64,000 bases of DNA from Fructobacillus parabroussonetiae (GTDB lineage: Bacteria; Bacillota; Bacilli; Lactobacillales; Lactobacillaceae): the NCBI RefSeq assembly GCF_018437265.1, contig NZ_JAAMFL010000003.1:1-64000 (forward strand). The letters run 5' to 3'. A model generated the notes under the pieces. The model was not told where the DNA came from, made no database searches, and saw only the letters and a list, made by a program, of their open reading frames with translations. Made by a program: the position numbers and the translations under genes. Shown here piece after piece: positions 1-9,332 of the stretch. Numbering within the stretch: the stretch's first letter is position 1; every line of letters starts with the position of its first letter.

Positions 1-12
1 TCATACCTATGA

Positions 13-186
13 ATCGAACCTAGTGATGTAAAAAAAGTGTCTAACTTATTGACATACGAGCACTACTTTGATGATCGAAGTACGGCCCGGCAGGTCATGG
101 CAGTCGAACCAAGCAACTTAGGTGTTCTAGACCTATCCATTCCGGGAGTTGCAGGTAACAGTAGCCCCAGACACGATGAATTGTAA
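13..186 (+). pseudogene. 3' remnant of an unidentified coding sequence
   Basis: The frame is open from the in-frame stop at 10-12 to the stop at 184-186 and reads 57 codons, ending in ...GNSSPRHDEL. There is no ATG start with a ribosome site, so this is either the tail of a gene broken by a nonsense or frameshift change, or a gene cut by the window edge whose last part was disrupted. It ends just before a strong terminator, as a true gene end would. I do not recognise the family. Confidence 0.3.
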
Positions 187-188
187 GT

Positions 189-247
189 AAAAAAGCAGCC
201 ATTTGATATGAGCCCTAGAATTAGGTCATATTAATTGGCTGCTTTTT
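189..247. terminator. Bidirectional intrinsic terminator
   Basis: A 12-bp outer stem pairs 190-201 with 236-247 (A-run, GCAGCCA / TGGCTGC, T-run). Inner stems ATATGA/TCATAT and CCTA/TAGG sit inside it. A-runs and T-runs flank both sides, so it can stop the remnant on the plus strand and the unknown gene on the minus strand, whose stop codon lies inside the right arm. Confidence 0.8.
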
Positions 248-746
248 ATTGTCCGAAAACGGGTTTTAGATTTTGTTTGAAACTGCCGTCGGGGTCGTTG
301 ACGAATTTGGCATAGGCTGACCAGTAGGCATCTTCAATCAGAAGTGGCTCGACGAGCTCTTTTGGGACCGCTTCTTTTGGAATGCGGCCGTCCGGACTTC
401 TTTTCCCTTTATAAGTTTTGGCAAAGTCGCCGAAGCGCTTTTCTAAAACGATGGCTTCGGGGCCAAACCAATTGTGTGGTTCAACGGTTAGAAAGGACTC
501 GTCAAATTGGTAAGGAAGCCAGTCGGGCTGATCGACTGCCACGCGCAGTGGGTGGACGAGTCGTTGTAGTTGCACCTGTCCAATGGCGATGTCGGCAACG
601 GCGGCTGCCATCGCAGAGGGAAGGCCCTTTTCCGTGTTCTCATTGGCCACGAGCAGGAAGGTTCCCTGAATGCTTGGGTCAACCTGAACTTCTTGGCCGA
701 CAAGGACTTTGACAAGTGCTTTTGCTGGTAGATTGATTGCTTTCAT
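246..746 (-). CDS. Hypothetical protein downstream of adenine deaminase
   Basis: This 166-aa protein starts at the first ATG (746), 10 bases after the ade stop, so it is probably translated from the same transcript. A TTG 17 codons upstream would overlap ade and is less likely. It has no signal peptide or membrane segment. The C-terminal half is rich in tryptophan and proline (LPYQFDE, EPHNWFGPEA, AYWSAYAKF). I do not recognise the family. The position suggests a link with purine salvage, but that is inference from context only. Confidence 0.7.
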   Translation of the reverse strand: MKAINLPAKALVKVLVGQEVQVDPSIQGTFLLVANENTEKGLPSAMAAAVADIAIGQVQLQRLVHPLRVAVDQPDWLPYQFDESFLTVEPHNWFGPEAIVLEKRFGDFAKTYKGKRSPDGRIPKEAVPKELVEPLLIEDAYWSAYAKFVNDPDGSFKQNLKPVFGQ

Positions 747-756
747 GTTTAATATT

Positions 757-2415
757 CTAATCTTGGAGGCCGATAAATTCAAACTTTTCGACGTCAAAGA
801 GTCCTTGGTCGGTTATTTTTAAGCTTGGAATGACTGGCAGTGCCATAAAGGAAAGCGTTAAGAAGGGGTCGAAAGGCAGAGAAGAAATTTCAGCAAATGC
901 TTGGTTGAGGGCTTCTTGTTCGCTGATCAGTGCTTCGTAGGATTTGTCCGACATGAGTCCGCCAATGGGCAGGGGAAGCGCTGTTACCTTGCCCTTGTTG
1001 ACGACGACCTGACCACCGCCCAAGTCTTTTAAAGTAGCGACAGCGATGGCCATGTCGGCGTCGTTTCGACCGGCCACAATCACGTTGTGGGAATCATGGG
1101 CGATGGTCGAGGCAATGGCCCCGTCTTTGAGCGCCAGTCCCTTGATGATGCCGATACCATGCCCGAGGTTGTGATAGCGTTCAATAACGGCGACTTTGGC
1201 ATAGGTATCATCGGGAAGAAATTCACCTGCTTGATCAACCGGCACGGTCGTCATCAAGTGCTTGGTCGTGATGTGGTGAGGCTCGACTTCGATGACGTGG
1301 GCCGGCTTTTTAGGATCGACTGGTAATGAGAGGTCCTCTTCTTCGAATGTTAAGTTGATTTGTTGACCTGGAAGCCAGAGGACGGGCTCGGCTTGGTCTT
1401 GGAAGATTTTCCCGGCGACCATGGTTTGGGCGACTTTGACCTGATTGAGATCTGACAGAATCAACAGGTCCGCCGTGAAACCGGGGGCGATAGCGCCCAC
1501 GTTCTCCAGGTGATGAGCCTTAGCAGCATTGAGTGAGGCCATGGTGTAGGCCTGTTCGGCGGACAGGCCGTTTTGAATGGCGAGGGCAACGTTGAAATTG
1601 ATGGACCCTTCTTCTTGGATGTCCTTGGCGGATTTGTCGTCCGTGGCAAAGGAGAAATGAGCTTGGTTGGGCGCGTTCACCGCAGGCAGGAGGGCGAGTT
1701 CGTCTCGTTCGACCGTTCCTTCACGAACAAAGACGTTCATGCCCGCGCTCACGCGATCGAGCGCCTCTTGAACGTTGGTCGCCTCATGGTCGGTATCAAT
1801 GCCGAAGGCTCGGTACAGTGCGAGTTGTTCGGGTCCAAGACCAGCTCCGTGCCCATCGACGTGCTTGCCGGCTGCTCGTGCGTCCTGAATCTTTTGCAGC
1901 ATGTCTTCTTCCTGATTTGCCACGGCTGGAAAATCCATGACCTCAGCTAGACCAGCCACTTCTGCGTGTTGGTAAAAGGGCTTTAAGGCCTCGGCGTCCA
2001 AAGTCGCACCGGCATGCTCAAAGGTTGTGGCTGGCACCGATGAGGGAAGCATGTAATGAATATGTAAGGGCGTCTTTTTAGCGGAATCCAACATGTATTG
2101 AATACCAGAAACACCGGCTACCGAAGCAATTTCGTGTGGGTCGGCAAAAATACGCGTAACCCCTTGCTTTAAGGAAAGACGACCAAATTCTGAGGGTGTT
2201 AATAAGGAGGATTCGATGTGTAGGTGCGCATCGATCAGACCGGGCACTAGGTACTGGCCACGACAGTCGATTTCTTCTGCTGCCTGATAAGCATCCGATT
2301 GTCCGACAAAGACGACACGATCATCCTTAATCCAAACCGGCGTCTCGGAAAAGGTTTGAGTAAAGACATTTAGTACGCGTCCGGAATGCAAGCAGTAATC
2401 AACGGGAATGGACAT
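757..2415 (-). CDS. ade: Adenine deaminase
   Basis: The enzyme deaminates adenine to hypoxanthine and ammonia in purine salvage. The 552-aa length fits the AdeC type of the amidohydrolase superfamily. The metal-binding H-x-H is seen as DAHLHIESS (His64, His66). A GHGAGL segment near residue 190 and ATDDKSA near 260 match later metal-ligand regions of the family, and the C-terminal domain carries LPIGGLMSD. The start is ATG at 2415 with AAGGAG 6-11 bases upstream. An NCS2 purine permease lies 11 kb away, so base uptake and conversion are both encoded in this window. The unknown gene at 246-746 follows closely. Confidence 0.95.
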   Translation of the reverse strand: MSIPVDYCLHSGRVLNVFTQTFSETPVWIKDDRVVFVGQSDAYQAAEEIDCRGQYLVPGLIDAHLHIESSLLTPSEFGRLSLKQGVTRIFADPHEIASVAGVSGIQYMLDSAKKTPLHIHYMLPSSVPATTFEHAGATLDAEALKPFYQHAEVAGLAEVMDFPAVANQEEDMLQKIQDARAAGKHVDGHGAGLGPEQLALYRAFGIDTDHEATNVQEALDRVSAGMNVFVREGTVERDELALLPAVNAPNQAHFSFATDDKSAKDIQEEGSINFNVALAIQNGLSAEQAYTMASLNAAKAHHLENVGAIAPGFTADLLILSDLNQVKVAQTMVAGKIFQDQAEPVLWLPGQQINLTFEEEDLSLPVDPKKPAHVIEVEPHHITTKHLMTTVPVDQAGEFLPDDTYAKVAVIERYHNLGHGIGIIKGLALKDGAIASTIAHDSHNVIVAGRNDADMAIAVATLKDLGGGQVVVNKGKVTALPLPIGGLMSDKSYEALISEQEALNQAFAEISSLPFDPFLTLSFMALPVIPSLKITDQGLFDVEKFEFIGLQD

Positions 2416-2447
2416 AAAGAACTCCTTTTTCTGAGTAAATTTTATTT

Positions 2448-2453
2448 ATTTTA
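2448..2453 (-). promoter_or_regulatory. Probable -10 of the ade promoter
   Basis: On the minus strand the sequence reads TGC-TAAAAT, an extended -10, about 30 bases upstream of the ade start codon. No convincing -35 is seen. Confidence 0.4.
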
Positions 2454-2572
2454 GCATATTTATTACTCGATTGTTCGGAAATAATTGGATAATCAGCAGG
2501 CGAAAGCAAGGAATCGTTAAGGAAACGTAAGAAAGGGCTTATTTTTGTCTATACCAATCGTAAAATTGGTCT

Positions 2573-2600
2573 TTTACTCTGGCTAGTAACTTGATAAAAT
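2573..2600 (+). promoter_or_regulatory. Probable glmS promoter
   Basis: TTTACT (2573-2578), a 16-base spacer and TGA-TAAAAT (-10 at 2595-2600, extended). A small perfect hairpin ACCAAT/ATTGGT (2553-2570) lies just upstream. The 245-base ade-glmS gap shows no glmS ribozyme core (no GCGCC cleavage-site motif), so glmS control here is not by that ribozyme. Confidence 0.5.
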
Positions 2601-2660
2601 AGCCTTGTTAGATAAATAAATTTTAATGAACCAATTTTTATATGAAAGAGAGATTCAACC

Positions 2661-4463
2661 ATGTGCGGAATTGTTGGTGTTACTGGAGTTGGGGATGCAC
2701 TACCCTATCTCTTGCAAGGATTACAGAAGCTGGAGTACCGTGGCTATGATTCAGCCGGTGTTTATTTGACGGATGCTTCAGGTAAGAACGCCTTGATTAA
2801 GGAAAAGGGCCGTGTTGCCAAGTTAGCTGAAAAGGCCAAGGCTAATGGCTTTGCCGGAACGGCCGGGATTGCCCACACCCGTTGGGCGACCCACGGAAAC
2901 GTTACGGTGGAAAACGCCCACCCACAAAAGTCCGCTGACGATCGTTTCTTCCTTGTTCACAACGGCGTGATTGAAAACTATAAGGAATTAACGGAGACAT
3001 ACTTGCAGGGCGTTCACTTGGTATCTGAAACCGATACTGAGGTTGCTGTGCAATTGGTCGATAAGTTCTCCAAGGATGGCTTGGCAACCCCAGATGCCTT
3101 CCGAAAGATGATTTCGTTGCTCGACGGCAACTCAGCTTACGGCTTTTTGCTCGTTGATCACGAAGATCCAGAGACTTTGTACGTGGCAAAGAAGAAGTCC
3201 CCATTGCTCGTTGGCGTTTCAGAGCATGGTAACGCCGTGACCTCTGATGCGGCAGCAATGATTGATTTGACCAAGGACTTTATCGAATTGCGTGATGGCG
3301 ACATGGCCATTGTCAAGCCGGATTCCGTTGTCATTTACGATGCTGCTGGCGAACGAGTGAACCGTGAACCCTTTACACTTGAAATCGATCCCGAAGACAC
3401 GGATAAGGGTGCCTATCCTTATTACATGTTGAAGGAAATCGATGAGCAAGCCGTTGTGGCACGAAACATTGCGGGCCATTACTTTGATGAAGACGGCAAT
3501 TTGCAAGGCATTCCTTGTGCCGTGACGGATGCGATTGAAGCTGCCGACCGACTGTACATTGTGGCGGCTGGTACTTCTTACCACGCCGGCTTGATTGGAA
3601 AGCGTTACTTCGAACAGTGGGCAAAAATCCCAACGGAAGTGCACATTGCATCGGAATTCGCTTATGATCAGCCAATGTTATCCGAGAAGCCATTCTTCAT
3701 CTTCTTATCACAGTCCGGTGAAACGGCTGATTCTCGTGAAGTATTGGATAACGTGAAGAAGCAGGGTTATCCAGCCTTGACTTTGGCTAACGTGATGAAC
3801 TCAACCTTAACGCGTGAAGCAGACTTTGCCTTGCCTGTCTTGGCTGGCCCTGAAATTGCCGTTGCTTCAACCAAGGCCTACACGGCCCAGGTTTTGGTCC
3901 AGGCGATCTTAGCAGCTTCACTTGGTAATCCTGGCTTTGACTTGAAGGCTGAATTGGCCAAAGTCGCCGTCGAAATCCAAGCCATTACGGATGAAAAGGA
4001 AAGCTTCAAGAAGATCGCAGAAGATGCGTTGAAGGATCAGCATTCTGCCTTTTACATTGGCCGTGGCTTAGATGCCGCCGTTGCCTTAGAAGCAGCCTTG
4101 AAGTTGAAGGAAATTTCTTACATTCAGACTGAAGGCTTTGCTGCTGGTGAATTAAAGCACGGAACGATTTCATTGATTGAAGAGGGAACGCCAGTCTTTG
4201 CTTTGCTCACACAATCAAAGACGGCTGGTTTGCTTCGCGGTGAAGTCGCACAAGTTGCTGCTCGTGGTGCTAACACCATTGTCTTTGCTTCTGAAGAATT
4301 GGCTAAGGAAGGCGATGCCTTCGTTTTGCCACAGGTTAACGAATTACTCATGCCATTATTGGCAGTTATTCCGGCCCAACTGGTGGCTTATTATGCTACT
4401 TTGGCCCGGGGATTGGACGTTGATCGTCCCCGTAACCTGGCGAAGTCCGTGACGGTTCAATAA
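2661..4463 (+). CDS. glmS: Glutamine--fructose-6-phosphate aminotransferase (isomerizing)
   Basis: GlmS makes glucosamine-6-phosphate from fructose-6-phosphate and glutamine, the first step toward UDP-GlcNAc for peptidoglycan. The 600-aa protein has the N-terminal class II glutaminase domain (MCGIVG with nucleophile Cys2, then LEYRGYDSAG and HTRWATHG) and two SIS sugar-isomerase domains (SQSGETADS, STKAYTAQ). It ends in the usual RNLAKSVTVQ. It is a single-gene unit followed by a terminator. Identification is secure. Confidence 0.98.
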   Translation: MCGIVGVTGVGDALPYLLQGLQKLEYRGYDSAGVYLTDASGKNALIKEKGRVAKLAEKAKANGFAGTAGIAHTRWATHGNVTVENAHPQKSADDRFFLVHNGVIENYKELTETYLQGVHLVSETDTEVAVQLVDKFSKDGLATPDAFRKMISLLDGNSAYGFLLVDHEDPETLYVAKKKSPLLVGVSEHGNAVTSDAAAMIDLTKDFIELRDGDMAIVKPDSVVIYDAAGERVNREPFTLEIDPEDTDKGAYPYYMLKEIDEQAVVARNIAGHYFDEDGNLQGIPCAVTDAIEAADRLYIVAAGTSYHAGLIGKRYFEQWAKIPTEVHIASEFAYDQPMLSEKPFFIFLSQSGETADSREVLDNVKKQGYPALTLANVMNSTLTREADFALPVLAGPEIAVASTKAYTAQVLVQAILAASLGNPGFDLKAELAKVAVEIQAITDEKESFKKIAEDALKDQHSAFYIGRGLDAAVALEAALKLKEISYIQTEGFAAGELKHGTISLIEEGTPVFALLTQSKTAGLLRGEVAQVAARGANTIVFASEELAKEGDAFVLPQVNELLMPLLAVIPAQLVAYYATLARGLDVDRPRNLAKSVTVQ

Positions 4464-4505
4464 AGAAGTTAAAAGACCTGAAAGTAGGGCTTTGATACGG
4501 ATAAT

Positions 4506-4535
4506 AAAAACCGGTGATTTTTCACCGGTTTTTTT
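4506..4535 (+). terminator. glmS terminator
   Basis: Stem AAAAACCGGTGA/TCACCGGTTTTT with a TTTT loop, running into a T-run. Confidence 0.85.
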
Positions 4536-4562
4536 GTTTGTCCCTTCGAATTCTGGTAAACT
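4534..4562 (+). promoter_or_regulatory. uppS operon promoter
   Basis: TTGTTT, a 17-base spacer and TGG-TAAACT (extended -10). It starts inside the T-run of the glmS terminator and would begin the uppS-cdsA-rseP transcript near 4570. Confidence 0.6.
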
Positions 4563-4599
4563 AATGAAGAGTATTTTTCATTTTTTAGGGGTAGTCGTT

Positions 4600-5391
4600 A
4601 TGTCAATTTTTTCCCGGATTTTTAATGCCAAAAAGCAGGAGAACCATTCCTTAGAAGAGGGGTTTTCTGCTGGACAATATAAGATTCCACATCATTTGGC
4701 CATCATTATGGATGGCAACGGCCGCTGGGCTAAGAAACGACATTTGCCGCGGGTAGCGGGGCACAAAGAAGGAATGGAAACGGTCAAGAAGGTGACGAAG
4801 TTGGCCAATGCTGCTGGCATTAACGTACTAACGGTTTATGCCTTTTCAACCGAAAACTGGTCACGTCCAAACGATGAGGTTTCTTTCTTAATGAAGTTGC
4901 CCGTGACTTTTTTTGACACTTTTGTGCCGGAATTAATCGAACAAAACGTGCGCGTTGCCACGATTGGCGATATTGACCGGCTTCCTGAAACAACGAAGCA
5001 GGCCGTGCTGGATGCCAAAGAAAAGACGGCGCAGAACACGGGCTTGATCTTAAACTTTGCGCTTAATTACGGCGGCCAACAAGAAATCGTTGACGCGGCT
5101 CGTGAACTAGCCAGAGAGGTTGCTGCTGGTGATCGCTTGATCGAACAAATTGATCGTGACAGCTTGGCCGAACGGTTAACGACTGGTTTCTTGGGACAAT
5201 ATGCCAATCCCGATTTGATTGTTCGAACATCGGGTGAGGAGCGCTTGTCGAATTTCTTGCCTTACCAAGCCGCCTATTCCGAACTCTATTTTACGGATGT
5301 CTTCTGGCCGGACTTTGATAAAGCGGACTTTGAAGCTGCCCTTGCTGCCTATACAAAGCGTGATCGGCGCTTTGGTAACGTAAAAGCTTAA
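4600..5391 (+). CDS. uppS: Isoprenyl transferase (undecaprenyl diphosphate synthase)
   Basis: UppS condenses isopentenyl units into the C55 lipid carrier of cell-wall synthesis. The start chosen is ATG 4600 with AGGGG about 10 bases upstream; longer in-frame starts lie in or before the promoter. In the 263-aa product the signature IIMDGNGRWAKKR (catalytic Asp38) and the C-terminal RTSGEERLSNF are present. The first 25 residues are a non-conserved extension. It is followed by cdsA after 21 bases, the usual uppS-cdsA-rseP-proS-polC order of lactic acid bacteria. Confidence 0.95.
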   Translation: MSIFSRIFNAKKQENHSLEEGFSAGQYKIPHHLAIIMDGNGRWAKKRHLPRVAGHKEGMETVKKVTKLANAAGINVLTVYAFSTENWSRPNDEVSFLMKLPVTFFDTFVPELIEQNVRVATIGDIDRLPETTKQAVLDAKEKTAQNTGLILNFALNYGGQQEIVDAARELAREVAAGDRLIEQIDRDSLAERLTTGFLGQYANPDLIVRTSGEERLSNFLPYQAAYSELYFTDVFWPDFDKADFEAALAAYTKRDRRFGNVKA

Positions 5392-5412
5392 TTTGAAAGT
5401 GAGAATTGAACA

Positions 5413-6216
5413 ATGCAAACGCGCATTATTACGGCCATCGTGGCCCTCTTGGTCTTTGTACCACTCGTTATCATCGGTCACATGCCACTTCTTTTGCTAA
5501 CCATTATCCTTGGTTGGGTAGCCATGGGGGAGATGCTTCGAATGACCAAAACGCTTCTGGTGTCCTTTGAAGCGATTCTGTCATTAACCGGTGTGGTTGC
5601 TCTGGTTTTGCCTAATCATTTTTGGATCTGGGTTTCGGATAACTGGCCAATGACGGTAGCTTCTGACACCGTTGTTTACGCCATCGCCTTCTTGTTCCTT
5701 TTGCGGACGGTTCTATCTAAAAAGTCCTTTAACATCAACGATGCCGGTGTTCTTTTCCTTTCCATGGTCTACATTGGAACTGGCTTCCATTACTTCTACA
5801 TGGCCGATCAAAAGGGACTAGCCGTTTTGTTCTTCGGTATGTTGACAGTTTGGATTACGGATTCCTTTGCATACTTCTGTGGAAAAGCCTTTGGAAAGCA
5901 CAAGTTAGCCCCAAGCATTTCACCGAACAAAACCTGGGAAGGTTCATTGGGTGGTTCTCTGATTGCCATCATCGTGATGTCCACGCTGTATGGCTTGACT
6001 GGCTGGTTACACCGACCAGTGCTTGAAATTGTGTTGGCCGTTGCCTTCTTGTCATTGGGTGGCCAACTGGGGGATTTGATTGAATCGTCCTTTAAGCGCT
6101 ACTTTGGTGTAAAGGATTCTGGTAACATCTTGCCGGGTCATGGTGGCATTCTGGATCGCTTCGATTCCATGTTGGTGGTTATGCCATTGCTTTCCATCCT
6201 CGGTTTCTTACGTTAA
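5413..6216 (+). CDS. cdsA: Phosphatidate cytidylyltransferase
   Basis: CdsA makes CDP-diacylglycerol from phosphatidate and CTP in the membrane, the branch point to phosphatidylglycerol and cardiolipin. The 267-aa protein has about eight hydrophobic segments and the family signature near the C-terminus (GDLIESSFKRYFGVKDSG, then LPGHGGILDRFDS). The ATG has a weak GTGAG ribosome site. It sits between uppS and rseP in one operon. Confidence 0.96.
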   Translation: MQTRIITAIVALLVFVPLVIIGHMPLLLLTIILGWVAMGEMLRMTKTLLVSFEAILSLTGVVALVLPNHFWIWVSDNWPMTVASDTVVYAIAFLFLLRTVLSKKSFNINDAGVLFLSMVYIGTGFHYFYMADQKGLAVLFFGMLTVWITDSFAYFCGKAFGKHKLAPSISPNKTWEGSLGGSLIAIIVMSTLYGLTGWLHRPVLEIVLAVAFLSLGGQLGDLIESSFKRYFGVKDSGNILPGHGGILDRFDSMLVVMPLLSILGFLR

Positions 6217-6245
6217 GTTTTTTTTGTCAGTAAAGGAGGTCTTTC

Positions 6246-7502
6246 ATGTCGATTACCGCGATTATTGCGTTTCTAATTGTTTTTGGCCTTCTGGTCAGCT
6301 TTCATGAGTTTGGTCACTTTATTGTCGCCAAGAAGTGCGGCGTGCTTGTCCGTGAATTTGCGATTGGCATGGGACCAAAGATCTTTGCATGGATAAAAAA
6401 CGACACGGCCTACACCATTCGCTTGCTACCCGTTGGTGGTTATGTGCGCATGGCTTCGGAAGAAGACCACGATGAATTGGATCCCGGTCAGCGGCTGTTG
6501 CTACAGTTGGATGACACAGGTGCGGTTAACCGCATCGACTTGCGTGTCGACCAGGAGGAAGCGGGCTTCTTATTCCAAGTCGACCAAGCCGACTTAGTGG
6601 ATCAGCTAATCCTTTCTGGCTTTCGCGTTGGTTCAGAGGACAAAACAGAGCTTGCGGTTAGCCCGCAGTCAATCATTGTGGATGACAATGGGCAAGAGGC
6701 CCGTGTAGCACCACGAGCTAGCTGGGTGGAATCGGCTTCTGCACCAAAACGAGTGGCCATTAACTTAGCTGGTCCCTTGATGAATTTTGTTCTAGCCATT
6801 GTGGCTGCTCTAACGCTGGCCTTTTCATTAAGTCAAGTGTCGGTTAATGAACCGGTGCTGGGACAAGTGGAAAAGAGTCAACCCGCTGCACAAGCCGGCC
6901 TTAAAGCAAACGATCGGATTGAATCCGTTAATGGTCAAAAGGTTGAGCACTTTACGGACTTTGCAGAACTTGTAACGGCTCAAAAGGGCCAAGTGATGAC
7001 GATTCAATATCTTCGAAACAGTCGGGTCATGACGACCAAGGTACAGGCGGTCGAGACGACGGTTTCTGGTCAAAAGGCCTATCGAATTGGTGTTTTGGCC
7101 AAGGGTGAAACCGGTTTTCTGGAACGGTTGCACTATGCCTGGATGATGTGTTCCTCTTGGTTTACACAGGTCTGTAACGGGATAGTGAACCTCTTCAGTA
7201 CGACTTTTTCATTGAATAAAATTGGCGGACCTGTGATGCTCGCCAAAGCCACGTCAACGGCAACAAACCAAGGCTTTTTGACCGTGTTGGCCCTGCTGGG
7301 CATGCTATCGGTCAACCTTGGCCTCGTCAATTTGCTGCCAATTCCACCGCTTGATGGTGGCAAAGTCTTCTTAGATCTCTACGAGTCGATTTTCCGTCGG
7401 CCCTTTCCAAAGGTCTTGTCGACTGGCTTGATCATGGTCGGCACCGTGGCCTTGATTGTGCTCATGGTCTTAGTCACGGCCAATGATTTGATTCACTTTT
7501 AA
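6246..7502 (+). CDS. rseP: Site-2 intramembrane metalloprotease RseP/RasP
   Basis: The enzyme cleaves membrane-embedded substrates such as anti-sigma factors and leftover signal peptides. In the 418-aa product the metal site HEFGH is at residues 20-24 in the first membrane segment. A PDZ domain spans about residues 195-270 (AGLKANDRIESVNG), and the second catalytic motif PPLDGGKVF lies near residue 370 in the third segment. The start has AAGGAGG 7 bases upstream. It is longer between membrane segments 1 and 2 than the minimal family. No cognate anti-sigma factor is seen in the window. Confidence 0.95.
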   Translation: MSITAIIAFLIVFGLLVSFHEFGHFIVAKKCGVLVREFAIGMGPKIFAWIKNDTAYTIRLLPVGGYVRMASEEDHDELDPGQRLLLQLDDTGAVNRIDLRVDQEEAGFLFQVDQADLVDQLILSGFRVGSEDKTELAVSPQSIIVDDNGQEARVAPRASWVESASAPKRVAINLAGPLMNFVLAIVAALTLAFSLSQVSVNEPVLGQVEKSQPAAQAGLKANDRIESVNGQKVEHFTDFAELVTAQKGQVMTIQYLRNSRVMTTKVQAVETTVSGQKAYRIGVLAKGETGFLERLHYAWMMCSSWFTQVCNGIVNLFSTTFSLNKIGGPVMLAKATSTATNQGFLTVLALLGMLSVNLGLVNLLPIPPLDGGKVFLDLYESIFRRPFPKVLSTGLIMVGTVALIVLMVLVTANDLIHF

Positions 7503-7560
7503 TTGATTTAAAGGGGTTTTCCCCGTACATAGTAAATTCCCAACAGGAAAGAAGGATATT

Positions 7561-9276
7561 ATGAAGCAGACAAAGTTGTTTATGCCAACCCTCCGTGAAG
7601 TACCAGCCGATGCTGAGGTAAAGTCGCACCAATATTTGTTAAAGGCCGGCTACATTCGCCCCGTTTCCGCTGGGGCCTTTGCTTACTTGCCATTGGCTAA
7701 GCGCGTCTTGAACAAAGTCGAAGCCATTGTCCGTGAGGAAATGGAAGCGGTCGACGCCAACGAAATGCTAGTGCCTGAAATCTTGCCAGCCGAACTGTGG
7801 CAACGTTCTGGTCGTTATGCGACTTATGGACAGGATTTGTACAAGTTTAAGAACCGTCAGGACCGGGACTTTATTTTGGGACCAACCCATGAGGAAACGT
7901 TCACGGAATTACTTGGTAATGACATTAAGTCCTATAAGAAATTGCCACTCTTGGTTTACCAAATTCAAGCGAAGTTCCGTGATGAGGGACGTCCTCGTTT
8001 CGGTCTTTTGCGGACTCGTGAATTCATTATGAAGGATGCCTATTCTTTCACGGCCGATTACGAAGGACTCGATACGATTTTTAACCAAATGGAAGCGGCT
8101 TACCGGAAGATCTTTGATCGAATCGGATTGGATTACCGTGTCATTGTTGGGGATGCTGGCGCCATGGGTGGTTCTGATTCGAAGGAATTCTCAGCCCCAG
8201 CCGCTGCCGGTGAAGATACCATTGTTTATTCGCAAGGTTCGGACTATGCAGCCAACTTGGAAATGGCCAAGGACTTTTATGAACGAGTTGATCGTTCAAA
8301 CGAACCAGCCGCCGATTTGGAAAAGATTGCCACGCCAAACACGAAGACAATCGAAGCCTTGTCTGAATTGTTGCATGTACCGGCTGACCAGTTGGTCAAA
8401 ACCATTCTTGTGGCTGGCCCTGAAGGGGAGTTAGCGGCCGTTGTGACAACGGGAGACTTTGAAGTGAACCTGGTGAAGGTGCAAAACTTTCTTGGTTTGC
8501 CAGAGGTGACATTGGCTGATGAAGGCCTCGTCAAAGAAAAGTTGGGCGCTTCGTTTGGCTCACTTGGACCTGTTGGCTTGCCTGAGGACGTTTCGCTCTT
8601 AGTCGATGAACGAGCAGCTGACCTCGTGAACTTTGCGGCCGGTGCCAACGAAGACGGCCAGCACTACCTGAATGTTAATTGGGGCCGTGACGTGCAATTG
8701 ACAGCCGATCAAGTTGCTGATTTTCGGACGGCTAAGGAAGGTGAATTAGCGGTTGATGGAAAGGGCCAGTTAGCCTTTACAAAGGGCATTGAAATTGGGC
8801 ATATCTTCAAGCTTGGAACGAAGTATTCCGCTGCCTTGGGTGCCCAAGTGCTGGATCAAAACGGTCGGGCCGTTGACATGATTATGGGAAGTTACGGGAT
8901 TGGTATTTCCCGTTTGTTGGCCGCCGTTTCCGAACAAAAAGCCGACGATAAGGGCTTAGTTTGGCCCGCAGCGATTGCTCCTTATGACGTCCACATCGTT
9001 CCAATTAATTTGAAGGACGACGATCAAGCCGCCGTTGCTGCCGACTTGGAAGGGCAAGTGGCCCAAGCAGGCTTTGACAGCCTGGTTGACGACCGGAAGG
9101 AACGTGCCGGTGTGAAGTTTGCGGATGCTGACTTGATCGGTCTTCCAGTTCGCATCACGGTTGGTAAGAAGGCTGGTGAAGGGATTGTTGAAGTGACACT
9201 GCGTGAAAGCGGCGAAAACTTCGAAATGCCTGCCAGCGAAGTTGCTGACCATTTGAACGATTGGTTAAAAAAGTAA
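7561..9276 (+). CDS. proS: Prolyl-tRNA synthetase
   Basis: ProS charges tRNA-Pro. The 571-aa length matches the bacterial type that carries the INS editing domain between motifs 2 and 3 (about residues 225-390, with VPADQLVKT and VTTGDFEVN). Class II motif 2 is visible around LGPTHEETF and FRDEGRPRFGLLR, motif 3 as SYGIGISRLLAA, and the anticodon-binding domain is at the C-terminus. No T-box lies in the 58-base gap before it. A short hairpin terminator follows. Confidence 0.97.
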   Translation: MKQTKLFMPTLREVPADAEVKSHQYLLKAGYIRPVSAGAFAYLPLAKRVLNKVEAIVREEMEAVDANEMLVPEILPAELWQRSGRYATYGQDLYKFKNRQDRDFILGPTHEETFTELLGNDIKSYKKLPLLVYQIQAKFRDEGRPRFGLLRTREFIMKDAYSFTADYEGLDTIFNQMEAAYRKIFDRIGLDYRVIVGDAGAMGGSDSKEFSAPAAAGEDTIVYSQGSDYAANLEMAKDFYERVDRSNEPAADLEKIATPNTKTIEALSELLHVPADQLVKTILVAGPEGELAAVVTTGDFEVNLVKVQNFLGLPEVTLADEGLVKEKLGASFGSLGPVGLPEDVSLLVDERAADLVNFAAGANEDGQHYLNVNWGRDVQLTADQVADFRTAKEGELAVDGKGQLAFTKGIEIGHIFKLGTKYSAALGAQVLDQNGRAVDMIMGSYGIGISRLLAAVSEQKADDKGLVWPAAIAPYDVHIVPINLKDDDQAAVAADLEGQVAQAGFDSLVDDRKERAGVKFADADLIGLPVRITVGKKAGEGIVEVTLRESGENFEMPASEVADHLNDWLKK

Positions 9277-9286
9277 GAAGTGAAAG

Positions 9287-9309
9287 AAGTCGACAGAGGT
9301 CGGCTTTTT
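9287..9309 (+). terminator. Weak terminator between proS and polC
   Basis: A 7-8 bp stem (AGTCGAC/GTCGGCT, one G-T pair) with loop AGAG and a T5 run. Probably partial, since polC has no obvious promoter of its own. Confidence 0.5.
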
Positions 9310-9332
9310 GCCTTTTAAATTAGGAAGGTCCT

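Noticed and set aside
2416-2660. glmS ribozyme upstream of glmS
   Set aside because: No GCGCC cleavage-site motif or ribozyme pairing pattern was found; only a small hairpin and a promoter are visible.
7503-7560. T-box leader before proS
   Set aside because: Only 58 bases are available and no T-box sequence or terminator pair is present.
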